From Lonicera japonica (lineage: Eukaryota > Streptophyta > Magnoliopsida > Dipsacales > Caprifoliaceae), in the NCBI GenBank assembly GCA_021464415.1, contig CM038463.1:5580001-5644000 (forward strand): 64,000 bases of DNA, read 5' to 3'. The translations under genes were made by a program, and so were the position numbers. The notes under the pieces were generated by a model. The model searched no databases and was not told the origin of the DNA. It saw nothing but the letters and a program-made list of their open reading frames with translations. Positions 10,981 to 22,529 of the stretch are shown in pieces (the first letter of the stretch is position 1; each line of letters starts with the position of its first letter).

Positions 10981-11479
10981 TCATGACTATTTGAATTTTA
11001 TGACTTATTTTTACGAACAAAACTCTTAATTTGAAATTACATAAAAACAATATAAAACTGTTTGCAAGTTCAAAAGCATTTCCACTTTTATTTTGTTTTT
11101 TTGATTTGTTTTTTCTTTCTTCCTAAAAAATTCTCTTTCAATGCTTTTGGGGGTCTTAACGTGTTCTGTTTTAGATTCCGGGTGACCCACCAGCCATAAT
11201 TCTTCCATTCCATTTGGTTCACAAGATATGCATTGTGGACAAAGAAAGGCATTTTGTAAGAATTTTATGGATCATTTATAAGTGGTCCAACAAGCCCATC
11301 ATACGTAGATATCTAACCATTTGGATCTTCTGAAAATTAAACGCTTTACATGTTTTACTTTTAACTAGGATGGTCCAATTATGATGCACTAGGTTAAACT
11401 ATTGTTTCGACTTAAAGTTCCCCAACTTATTTTTCAACCGCTACAAAAATATTTTGGTGGCCAGCTTAGGTGCGTGACA
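10981..11479. other. Intergenic, no gene seen
   Basis: Mixed AT-rich sequence. Short ORFs on both strands show no recognisable protein family. Confidence 0.6.
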
Positions 11480-11675
11480 AAAAAGAAAAAATATTCTACA
11501 TTTCTACCACCCATGAGGGCTCGTAGACCACTAACTATTATTTTTCCAATTGAAGATAATTTTGACCCTACAACTCAAACATGTGAATCACTTTCACCAG
11601 AACAAGGGAGTGGGGTAGGGAATCAAACACTTGATAACCAGCTTGAAAATATCACCTCTTAGCTATTGGGCCATT
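11480..11675 (-). mobile_element. tRNA-derived SINE-like element
   Basis: Read on the minus strand it starts GGCCCAATAGCTAAGAGG. This holds a near-consensus A box TAGCTAAGAGG (11655-11665), and GTTTGATTCCC (11618-11628) is a B-box-like word 27 bp further in. Box order and spacing match the internal RNA polymerase III promoter of tRNA-derived SINEs. The 3' end (about 11480, T-rich on the minus strand) and target duplications could not be fixed. Confidence 0.5.
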
Positions 11676-11834
11676 ATTTACCATATATAGATGTGGTTGG
11701 CTCTAGTGCTTAATTTGTGTTGTTTTTGGGTGGTCGATCCTACCACTGCGCTGGATCCAACAATTTGATCTAAAAAAGCCTCTGTGATAAGTTAATGAAA
11801 CATCGTGATAACCTAATAGAGTATTTAAATTCCA

Positions 11835-12002
11835 AGAAATTATTTAATATTACGATTATAACGACACATATTGTAACTTACCCAATCAAATTGTAAGGAA
11901 ATCAACGACACGTGATTGAGAAGAGTGAAATGCATATTTTATTGCAATTTAATTGGTAAGTGATAATATGTATTGTTATAATTGTTGTATTAAATATTTT
12001 CT
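11835..12002. repeat. Inverted-repeat hairpin (decayed MITE)
   Basis: The left arm at about 11837-11895 (ATTTAATATTACGATTATAA then CATATTGTAACTTACCCAAT) pairs with the right arm at about 11942-12000. The two arms are roughly 60 bp with scattered mismatches and a spacer of about 45 bp. No convincing target duplication was found. Confidence 0.6.
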
Positions 12003-12186
12003 CACTCCTCTGCATATTCCTCCCAATAGTGAAACTCCTGTTGGTGCGGCGATGCACACCTAGCAAAATCTATGTGAATTTCATATAATAGGCTTCTTTA
12101 ACCTTCAATTATTGAATTTAAAATACTGTCATGTGGTATTCCTTGAATATAACTCTAAGTAGGACAAGTTTGGATGAACCTTTAAA

Positions 12187-12220
<34 letters not shown>

Positions 12221-12590
12221 TTAAATTGTAGCAAATAGCTTCCCGTTTAAAAACTTTCCAAACAACTCCTTGGTCTCATTCTGTCTTGAGAAAGAGAAAG
12301 GGAAAAGGGGTGCTTCTAGATTTTCCACTTGTCTATGAGATTCCTTCTCAAAAAGATTTCACCAAGAAAAGGCCAAGAGATAACTGCCAGCAGTTTTTGG
12401 TACAACCTACTACTACATGTTTGTCATATTCTTGTGGGGTAAAAGGTCCAACAAGTCAATTTTTCATTTTTCCTTTTAACATTTTTATATCATACTATCT
12501 TCTTCGGCATGTGCATTGCACGTGAGTATTGATGAGTATTTTATTTGAGAATTATAAATTAAATAACTAAAAAAAATAAAATACTTTCAT
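12003..12590. other. Intergenic, (TA)n microsatellite at 12189-12218
   Basis: Holds a TA run of about 30 bp and an unrecognised open frame (12286-12525) without family resemblance. Nothing else seen. Confidence 0.5.
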
Positions 12591-12594
12591 CTCT

Positions 12595-12840
12595 CCTCTT
12601 TGCAAGTTCTATATCAAAGAATGAACTATCATAATAAATCGAATGACAATAAATAAAAAAATTGTTTGACCAATAGTGATCTTAACAAAGAAAAGGAATA
12701 GAGATATAACTTAAACTCCTCTTTGCAATTATCTGTCAAAGATGAATTATAATAATAAATTGAACGATAATAAATAAATAATTTGTTTGACAAATAGTGA
12801 TCTTAAATAAGAAAAAGAATAATGATAACTTCATATAACT
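12595..12840. repeat. Tandem duplication, period about 123 bp, two copies
   Basis: CTCCTCTTTGCAA begins near 12593 and again near 12716. Both are followed by ATCAAAGA-TGAA, AATAAAT-GAA-GA-AATAAATAA, then AATAGTGATCTTAA. The two units differ by point changes and small gaps. Confidence 0.7.
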
Positions 12841-12889
12841 TGAACAAAACAGTTGAGGAGAGATTGACAGCTCTAGATAATGCAATATT

Positions 12890-13215
12890 ATATTCAATGT
12901 AGACTTTGATTCTAATGTGGACTCATATTAGTTAAATAATAAGAAGTCTCAGTAAATGCAAACTTTGATTATAATGTGGACTATAAGTTCAATAAATAAT
13001 GCAATATTGTACTCAATGCAGACTTTGATTATAACGTGAAATTTTATTAATTAAATAATAAGTAAGTTCAATAAATAATACAATATTATAGTCAATATAA
13101 ACTTTGATTCTAACGTGGATATTTATTAATTAAATAATAAAAAAAAATTATCAATGCAAACTTTGATTTTAATGTGGACTCTTATAAGTTAAATAAATAA
13201 ATAATAAGAAGTCTA
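12890..13215. repeat. Minisatellite, period about 60-80 bp, five copies
   Basis: The word ACTTTGATT-TAA-GTGGA recurs at about 12902, 12961, 13021, 13100 and 13159. Each copy is followed by TTA(G/A)TTAAATAATAA-like sequence. Spacings are 59, 60, 79 and 59 bp. Confidence 0.75.
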
Positions 13216-16102
13216 ATTATCTTAGGTTGATATATAATTATAAAATCAAGGGGCATATTTGACCATACAATAAAAGGGAAAAACACTTACATTTATTCGT
13301 ACTTTTATAGATAATAATAATAATAATATAGATGTTGATATTGATTACATTCTCTTTCAAATTTTTCTCTACTTTCGTTTTTTATGTTGAAAAAAAAAAT
13401 TCTATTCTGATAGCTAATTTCAACAGTCTTTCCATTTTGGGATAGAAAAATTGTCAAATCTTGCGTACAAATTAAATCAAATTAATTAAATCTTTGAGGA
13501 TAAACTATGGAAAAATATATTAAGACCCCTTTCGAGTTTCTAACTTCAGTCATATAAAGTGGTACATACATTTGTATTATACCGCTTTCAATGGCTGAAC
13601 ATAACTCTCAACCTAAAATATTTTAATTATATTATCCACACGCGCCAGTCTTTTTCTCCTCATCTTGATTTTATTGTTTAATTTTACTAATTTTGCGGTC
13701 CTTGACGATTGTACCCCAATTTGAAAAAAAATTAGACATGATTTCAGTATAGATAAAAAAAAAAACGAAGAAGAAGAAGAAGAATGTATTTTACTATTTT
13801 ATTTTACACCTAAAATGAAATCAAGAGCTAGATATATAGCTAATTTCCAAAAAAATTATTTAAATAAAATGCACTGAAAGGCTCGGAATCTATAAAACTA
13901 AAGATAGTGATTTGAAAGGAAAAGGCAACAAAAAGGAATTAAAGTAGATATGGGCATGTGAGTGAGGGATTAAGATTGATTGAAGGAGAAATATATATTG
14001 TGGGTTTGTAAATGTATGTATGCGTGTGAATGAGTGAATCTAAAAAAATTGCTATATATATATATCCTTGGGGTTATCCTATCGTTTAATTTGCTTGGAA
14101 TAATAAATTAATAAATATTCTAAAAGAGAGGCCACTTTTTTGCATGTGGATTATTTCGTGAATAACTTTAGACCCACGAATAGAGAGATCTCTCTTGATA
14201 GCCATGGAATAATAATTCATCGATCTCCCGGCCACATATCACCTTCTTTTCTTTAATGCGCGCGCACCTAATCATAATTTTTAACTTATCTCGGTCAAAT
14301 ATATGATCATAAGCACAAACTCACCATGGATATCTATCTTGTTTAAATGGGAAGAGAAATAAATTCAATCATATAATATATTATATAAATTAATTAAATC
14401 TAATTAATGTACTCGTGGTTTGATAGAATTCTACTTATATATATATATATATAGTTTACTTGGAACTGTGAGTTTTTTATATTAATTTAAAAATCAATCA
14501 AACTAAACCCAATCTCTAATTGTAGAAATAAATTTTTTAGCCAAACTGAACAAAAGAGATGAATGCTAAGCCAAACCTTTTTTTTATTATTATTATTTTT
14601 TATATATAAATACAATTGGCATGATAGCAAGTACATTTCAAAGTTTCTTCAAGTCCATATTTAGAATATAATTAATAAGATATTTCGAAATATAATATCA
14701 ATCTCTTATATATGTATAAAAATTTTAAATAAACCTAATTGTTAAACACAATATCTTTTAATATAGTATCCCGTGCGGACATGCCCATAAATCTGTAATG
14801 ACCTCTATCTAGCATTGGGTTTGTTCGTCAACACAGAAAAAAAGTTGACTTTCGTAATTGACTGTAAAAGGAAAAAAAATAAAATAAATTTGAGCTCCGT
14901 TTTTTATAATAATATTGAAAATGATGAAGAAAAATACTTAATTTGTGTAAAAAGATAAAAAAAATAAGTTGATGCATGTTATGGGACATCTCATGCTCAT
15001 TTTTATGAGTAGATATCATCCATCCTTTGTTATTTTTTATGAAAAAGTTTGCTTCCTCAATCATCAAAGAAAAAAAAATCATGAAAAAAGTCATAAAGTA
15101 AAAAGACATCTCATCACATGTTTCAACTTATTGTATTTTTTAACCATTCACAAAAATTAACTGTTTTTTTCCTGTGTTATTATCAAATGCACGCCAAACA
15201 AAATAGTGATATGGTTGAATTGTGGGTGATGATGGGCATCCTTTAAGACTGTTGTGTGAGCATTGACCCCTTTCTTTGCCTCCCAATAACCTATGCTAAC
15301 CTATATGGATGAAGTTTTTGTATTCCCTTCACAAATTATTGGGATCATGATTCTCAAAAGGTTGACTTTTTGTCCCAAATTTGATTATATTTTTGAGCTA
15401 ATTAATCAAATGACTATTGACATGTGATAACTCTTAATTTTTGGTTTATTTGTGGATATTGTCTTATTAATTTTCTTGTGTTTATAATTTTATCAACTCC
15501 TATCAACGACTACCTTTTCTTGAGTTGGCATCTTTTTAATCTTGTAATAAGAAAATTACGAGCTCGATTCAGATAGATGTGGTAATCGATCCTTAAGTTG
15601 TTGATGGTGGTTAAGATTTATCGTCACTTGTATTTCCCATTAAATTTGAAAGTATTTCAAAATATCCAAATTCTAATTTGATTTCCATATTATTCCAAAT
15701 ACTAATTTGTTTCCATATTAGTTAACTAATACTAATAAATCACAATTATTCTCAATTAATGAAGTAAGAATATTAAATATAAACTGGAATGTTAAGATTA
15801 TTTAATTTCTACTTTCCATAAAATATTTAAATATTTATTAATAGAAAAAACATTTTCCTGAATTAGTTTTTATTACTAATATATGTTTCACTTACTTAAA
15901 AAAATCATTTAAAAAACAATTGTCAATATAAAATGTGCCAAAATTATTATTATCTAAACACACCTGGATTAATTAGTATAACTGTTTATTTTTTATTTAT
16001 AAAACTTATTAGATTAACCCATTTGAATCCTTCCGGCCTGATTTTAATATAATAATTTTAATACCATATAATTACAACATGTCGGTTAGGTCGGGGCATG
16101 AC
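13216..16102. other. AT-rich intergenic region, no gene seen
   Basis: Contains short microsatellites (ATA near 13310, GAA near 13762, TA near 14432) and overlapping ORFs on both strands at 14828-15160 that are low-complexity Phe/Lys-rich and not credible as proteins. No repeats with clear ends found. Confidence 0.6.
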
Positions 16103-16797
16103 TAAGGGTGGCAATTTCAAACCAGAAATTGAAAACCGATCAATTACCGACCAACTGACTAATGTTCGAATGATAACCGATCGACTATTTTTTGGTTGGT
16201 AACCAACCAATCAGTTACCGACCTAACTTGGTAGCACTAGCGGTTTCATTTATGCATATTATCAGTTACTACCGACCGATCGGCCAATACTTAAGCAACA
16301 ACAATTTTAGTAATTAAGACCGATTAACCGAGCATTTATAATATTTTTCACACAAACCCACTGTGTAATACTTTCCTAATTCCTTCACTAACTCCAAACT
16401 CCCACCCTCCGATCCTCACACCGACACAAACCCTCACAAATCAAAACCTCCAGTGCTCTTTCCTTCCTCTGTTAACTTCATACCCCAACTCCCAATTATG
16501 CTTATAGCCTTGTACAGTTATACTACCTTTATGGCTTTATTCAATGAAATGTGCTTTTAGCCTTTTACGGTGGTCTTTGATAAATTGGTCAAATGTGTAT
16601 TAGTTTGCTAGGATTTTGAGAATTTGTACATATTTAGTAAAAAAGTGTGTTGGTTGATTTATAAAGATTATCAACCGAACGAATCGAAAGTTTCAGTTAA
16701 ACAGAAAATCGATTTACTAATCATGTCGGTTCAGTTTCAGTTTGATAATATGAATATCGATTAGGTCGGTTTGGAAACCGAACCGCGACCACCCTTA
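16103..16797. mobile_element. hAT-type non-autonomous element, 695 bp
   Basis: A perfect 8-bp duplication GGCATGAC flanks it (16095-16102 and 16798-16805). The ends are TAAGGGTGGCAATTTC on the left and, reversed, TAAGGGTGGTCGCGGTT on the right, so the terminal inverted repeat is TAAGGGTGG. Subterminal copies of ACCGAC, GGTTGGT and CGGTT cluster near both ends, as in hAT elements. No transposase is encoded. Confidence 0.9.
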
Positions 16798-16805
16798 GGC
16801 ATGAC

Positions 16806-17558
16806 ATATCAAGTTCTAAGATATGCATATTATAAAAGATGGGAGTTCAAGTTTTTTAAAACAAAACCGGTAACAATTGAGTAAGATTTTATTTATTCAA
16901 TCGCCCATGCATATTGAATATTCTCTATAGATGTCCTAAGAACTAAAATCTCCCTAATAATTCGGGTTTAAGACATATATATTATTGTAATACTAAGGTG
17001 AATATAAGTTCCACGACAAAACCCTGGCACCAATTCGGGTGGGTTCATGTTTGCATAAATTTAACCCTTTTGACTTTACCCAATCTAAATTTAATAATTT
17101 TTCATTATATGCCCTCATAGTATTTTATGATTACAATGCAACGGGTAAGTCGTGGTTGAGCAAGTTGAGTTTGGGCTTATGTCGATTGAAATGAAATGGA
17201 TTCAGGTTAAAACCTACACAAATTAAATCGGATTATTTCTAATTAATAGCTCATGCATATTGCATTTTTTCTATTAGTATCCTAAGAACTAATATCTACC
17301 TAATGAGTCGGGTTTGTGACATATTTTTTAAGACTGGGGTGAATATGATATTATCCACAACAAAAAGCAGGCACAAATTCAAGTTGAATATTCACATAAA
17401 TTTAATATGTTTGATCTTACCCGACTTAAATATAATAATTTCTTTTTCAATATCCTTATAATATCTTATAACTACAACGCAACAGACGTGAGTTGTCGTA
17501 GAGTTCAAGCTTACGTATTTTGAAATGGAGCGAATTCAAGTTTTTAAAACAAAACTTG
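16806..17558. other. Intergenic, internally repeated
   Basis: Two diverged blocks of about 350 bp share phrases such as GTCCTAAGAACTAA-ATCT-CCTAAT (about 16935 and 17280), TTTGACTTTACCC/TTTGATCTTACCC, and a phrase around AATGGA-CGAATTCAAG. It is probably an old tandem or TE duplication. No genes. Confidence 0.5.
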
Positions 17559-18638
17559 CACTACATTACACCAGACCAGAATCAGTGTTTTGTGACTATC
17601 TAACAGTCATAAAGGCCATTTGTGATTGTTTTTGGCAGCTGCAATTTTTATTGTGACAATTTTTTTGCGACTACCTAAAACTGCCACAATTGTCCTTTAT
17701 CATTGCCTCTAAGAATGGTTTAGAAAGGTCTTCAAAAATAGAACTGTGAATGTTTTTTCACAGACAATGACAGTGATAGTTATGACTATTGTCACTGCTA
17801 ATATGGGTGTGCAAAAATCGAACCTGGCCGATTAGACCGACCAACTCGAATAAAAACCGTAAGGCTTTTTGCTGTTTTTCTATTATGTGCGATTCGATTC
17901 AATCTAAAAATTTTTGGACTGATCACTGTCGGTTCGGTCTTCGATCTTGAGAAAAAATAACCCCATCACCGAACTGAAATAGGTATAAATAGGTATAAAT
18001 ATCAAGTTATCCTTACGACATGTCATCCTATGATTGGCCCACCAGATTTTCCTTATCTTTATTTCAAACTCTATCCATCAAACTTTGATCAATTCAGACA
18101 AAATACTCTCTCTCATAGGTTTTGGGACTTTCTCTCTCTTAATTGTCTTCATCACCTTCTTAGTTTTGTTTCACTCCGACAACAGCGAGCTTTTTAATCA
18201 GGCAACAAGCGATACTTTTAATCCAACAGGTGAATCGGCAAAAACAACGCGAGTTATTACACCCAAGTGCAGGTGGTCAGTCAAGTAATAAAAACTCGGT
18301 AAGTCCGAGGTCGATCCACGAGGAGGATGGTCGTTCTTTGACTTAGGAAAATTTCTTTCAAAAGGAAAAAAAGAAAAATAAAGAAAAGATGAAATATGGA
18401 GAGAAATGAAATGAGAATCAATAACTAAACTAACTAAAGGCAATATAACTAAATAAACCATGCAACTAAAACTAATCCTAAAAGTAGCGAAACATTACTA
18501 TGCTAAAGGAAACAAAACTAACATAAAAAGAACATAGAATAAAGCTAAATAAAATAAATAATAAAAACAGTATGCTAAATTAATTAAACGCGTGAAAAAC
18601 TTTAATTAAAATTAAGAATAAAAAGCGCTAGGGGTATC

Positions 18639-20138
18639 TGTTGGTTGGATTTCAACCTTAGAGGGGGGTGAATAGGGTTTTAAAAACTTAATGAGGAATT
18701 TAAAAACTTTTCTAACAATGTTTAAGTAAAACAAATTTGCTAAACAAATTTATCAAGGAATGCAAGAAATAAACAATCAAGCAAATAAACAATCTCAAGC
18801 AAACAATAATGTAGCAAGAAAATAAAGAGATTGAGTTAGAACGATTGAACCGATACGAAGTCCAAGACTTTTTGTCCTCACGGTTTTGGTTTACCAAACC
18901 ATAATCTGTGCTTGGTTAGTTCCCCGAGAATTTTCACTAATTCCAATCTCCTTCCGGGTGAAAATCAAACCACTACAAGTGTATTCTTCTCACACACTCT
19001 ACAAATGTTGCTATACCACAACACTCTCACAAAATACCCTCTTACTAACATTGTGAAATTTACCTTTCACAAATTCTAAACAAGAATTTACCTTCTTATT
19101 TTTCCTATGAGATTTACCTCTCACAAATGAATTCTAATTGTTTGGTGATTCACACTAATTTACAATAACTCTCACAAGTGTGTAAAGAATACAATTTGAA
19201 GCTCACATTAGAGTTATCCTATTTGATTAAGATGATATAGCTTAAATGATAATGCTTGATCAAAAACAATTTCTTGACTCTTTTGATATTGAAGATAGAT
19301 GAAGTATGGAGTATGAGAATGATTCAAGGTGTTCAAAATGTGTCTTAGATAGTGTATATATAGTCCTAAAAGTGATATAGCCGTTTGTGAGGTTTGGTAG
19401 AAGTTTGGTACCAAAAATAGTAAAAAATCAAAAATCCAACAGTTATATTCTGAAGCATCAATCGACTAAGCAAAACCATTAGTCGACTGATGGGCTCTGC
19501 TGCCCAACAGGCCAAAAGGCCAAAAATCTCAATTTTTGCACTTTTGCATTTAAGCTCCGAAATCAATTCTAATACTTTGGGGACCTTAAAAATAAGTTCC
19601 TAAGAAACCAATTTACGGGAAAACTCAAAATAATGATCGTTTGAATTTAATATGAACTTATTTCAAAACTGGTTTTTGCTAAAATGATGTTTTGAAATGA
19701 TTTTCGATTCAAACTGATTTTGATCAATCTAAGAATGATATTCCAATATGTATGAGCTATATAAATAATCAAATAAGAAACTTACATAATACCTAATCAC
19801 TCACTCAATTATCGAATTAACGAGTCTTTGAATGCTTCGATTGTTTCTTTAATTCGATTCTTCCTCGAGGCTTTTCCCTTGAAGCTTTGGCGTATGATCC
19901 TTGATCTTTTGTGTTTCATGGATTTGCATTGATGAGATTGATCTTTTTGCTAGTCCAATGCTTCGTTGACTTGATCGGATATTGATTGAACGATCCTAGT
20001 CAAACTTCCTTTAAGCAATCATGCTATTCTTAATTTTTCAAATAAGAAATCTATAATCTTAAATCAAGAACATGTTAAATTACACATGATTGATTTATTG
20101 TTATTATCAAAATAAGATTAAGACCTTCTAGGTTAACA
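18639..20138 (+). mobile_element. Solo LTR, family A, copy 1 (1500 bp)
   Basis: TGTTGGTTGGATTTC...CTAGGTTAACA is bounded by the 5-bp duplication GTATC (18634-18638 and 20139-20143). It holds the CCTTAGAGGGGGGTGAATAGG-type block near its start (about 18656). It shares most of its length with the second copy at 54702-61310. TG/CA ends plus a 5-bp duplication identify an LTR. There is no internal region, so it is a solo LTR. It is inserted inside the older long LTR. Confidence 0.85.
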
Positions 20139-20143
20139 GTATC

Positions 20144-22015
20144 CATAAGTGTCGAGCAACATAACGGACAATTCGGTGGACCGAGAATCCTTTTCTAACT
20201 AATTTTTCTTTAAAAATCAGCGTACTTTTCACAAGCTAATTGATCTCATAAACTCATATTTTTCGCAATAATTCATGCTTGACATGAACTATACGTACCA
20301 ATACTAATTATGGAATCAACTTGCATTACTTAATTTTACCAAAAACACTTGTTTATGAAAGTGAAGTAGTGCTTGACACTACAAAACTTTTATTAAAAAT
20401 GAGTTTAGAAATATTAAATAATTACCACAATTTAATTCAAATAAGTTAAAACATGATTAAAATCAAATTTAAATTAAAACGGGCGGTGAAAATACAAAAT
20501 TGACAATTTCGGTATTAAAAAGTAAGGATTAAAATAAATACCAAAAATCAGCGCACTTAAGTTTGAAATTATAAAGAGATACAAAACCAATTAATTTAGA
20601 GAGTATAGACCGCTCTCTAAGTCGACTAGTTAGGATTTAGCGCAAAAATAATTATTCAAACTAGTTTGGTTCTTTTGTCAAAAAGATTTTATTAAATTTA
20701 TTATAAAAATATGTGATTAGCATACTAGGATAATAATATAATAAAAATTAGATTTATAATGATCTATTAACCAATGAAAAATTAATTAGAATTAAATTCG
20801 GGTCCGAAAAATTATCGCGTCGGCATACCCGATCCTTACGGATCCCTAACTAACGAACTAACCAAACATATCTAATAAATTCATGCTCAATAAAATAATT
20901 AAATAAAACAGCGTATATAAATTTATAAATTGAAAAGCAATTAAAATCATAAGCATGCAAAATTTATAATAAGAATTAACAAAGCAGTAAATAAATTAAG
21001 AACCTGAAATTGAGGTACGCGCGTAGACCAATAATGAGATTCTGAAATTAATCTTCAATAATGAATTCAAACCCTTCATCTCTAACTCTAAATTAATGCC
21101 AAAGAAAAATAATAAAAGCAACACAAATAAAATTTTAATGTTATAAAAGAAAAATTTAATTAAAGAAAGAAAGAAATAATGGAGAGAGAGAAAAAGGAAA
21201 GGGACGGCTGTTGGTGTTGATTGCTGCACGGCTACTGTTGCTTTTTGATGATGATTTATATATATAACAGATATTATAAACCTAATTTAATTAGGTGTGT
21301 TAATGGGTCATAGACTTGGCCTAATTTGAAATTTAATTAAAAATAAATTGTAACCCGAGACCATAAGGATAAAACTTCACATGCAAACCATCTAGGCTAG
21401 GCCTACTTTTGATAAGTTTTTGCACCTTCAATTATTTTATTCATTCGCGCTAGAATCTGCTCTTCCGACGCACTATTCGTATTTCGACCATAACTTTGTA
21501 CTCCGAACTCCGATTGACGTAAGGTTTTCTCCCACGGGTAGCTAACTCAGAGCTCTACAATTTTGTCTCCGGAGATTTCTTCAAATTCTGCACGGATAAA
21601 TACTAGAAATCGCTGGAAAAGAGACGTTGTGCATAGTAGATCTCTTCATCATCCGAAAATTTCTCAAATTGATTTAAATGACTTTTTTTTTCGCTTGAGA
21701 TGATTTATTGGTTTCTCTTAGTCTCTTTCATCCACTCCCTTCATGCTTGAGCTTGAGAATTTCTTTCGATTCTCTTCTTGAACTCAATTTAACTCCGAAT
21801 TTGGTCGGTAATGTCTAATTTTGGGAGAATTTGCTTCTGAATTCATTCTTATTCATTTTTAACCTGTAAAAAGGCTAAAATGCACTAGAAATAAATATAT
21901 TGTCCTATTTCATGATTAAAACTCAATTCTTAAACAATTTAGGATAATTAGAATTAAATTCATGCATATTAAGCCACCTAAATACATATAAAAATGCAAT
22001 ATTTTTGCTTAATCA
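20144..22015 (-). other. Right part of the long solo LTR
   Basis: No protein coding is seen on either strand. CG-containing phrases such as GTCGGCATACCCGATCC (about 20820) and CTTCCGACGCACTATTCG (about 21461) stand out from the AT-rich background. Their role is unknown. Confidence 0.45.
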
Positions 22016-22529
22016 ACGGGAAACATATTTAATCAGCAAAATATCTCAATTGCATGTCTCTCTCGAACATTATCCAGATCTTACTTCCCTATCTCCACTC
22101 TCAAATAAGTTTCTCTACATATGTACATGCATGCATGTGCATGAATCCATCTTAATTCTTTAGAGCTATGCGAATTGGTTTGTAATTTTTTATATATGTT
22201 TGGATTTGAATAATTTTATTTTTTTTGATATTATAAGAGATATATATATATATATATTATATAAATCCATTGATTTTACATAGACATGTTTCATCTTGTA
22301 AAGAAATTTCGTCACCGAGGCCAACCCGAGATTGACCGAATATTTGAGGGACCAAAACCAACAGTCTACCCATTTTTGTCCGGTCGTCGTTTGCATTTTA
22401 GGCAAGACCGACACTATCGGTTCGCTCGAAAATAATGCTTCTTAACTGCTAATGTCATTCACAATTTTAGAAATTATGACTTAAAAAATATGAGTCACTG
22501 TTTCTGACGGTGACAAACAGTAGAATTAT

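Larger units (their letters stand above)
18231..22015 (-). mobile_element. Long solo LTR (about 2.28 kb net), gypsy-like, with a nested solo LTR inside
   Basis: TG...CA ends lie between ACAGG (18226-18230) and ACGGG (22016-22020), a 5-bp duplication with one transition. Read on the minus strand it starts TGATTAAGCAAAAATATTGC. Towards its end it has CTCGTGGATCGACCTCGG, ACTTACCGAGTTTTTATTAC and CTGCACTTGGGTGTAATAAC, phrases I associate with the 3' part of plant LTRs. No gag or pol is seen. The family assignment is by resemblance only. Confidence 0.5.
17802..22444. mobile_element. hAT-type element split by later insertions
   Basis: ACTGCTAA (8 bp, possibly 9 with T) lies at 17794-17801 and 22445-22452. 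The left end is TATGGGTGTGCAAAAATCGA and the reversed right end is TAAGAAGCATTATTTTCG; both then reach CGAACC. CCGACC/CGGTTCG words occur near both ends. Its interior is filled by the long LTR at 18231-22015. Confidence 0.6.

Noticed and set aside
11402..11662. 86-residue plus-strand ORF
   Set aside because: Most of it is the reverse of a SINE-like element.
14828..15160. Phe- and Lys-rich ORFs on both strands
   Set aside because: These are by-products of AT-rich DNA on opposite strands, with no recognisable domain.
18034..18461. ORFs of 84 and 87 residues on opposite strands
   Set aside because: They span the junction between the hAT element and the long LTR and cannot be single genes.
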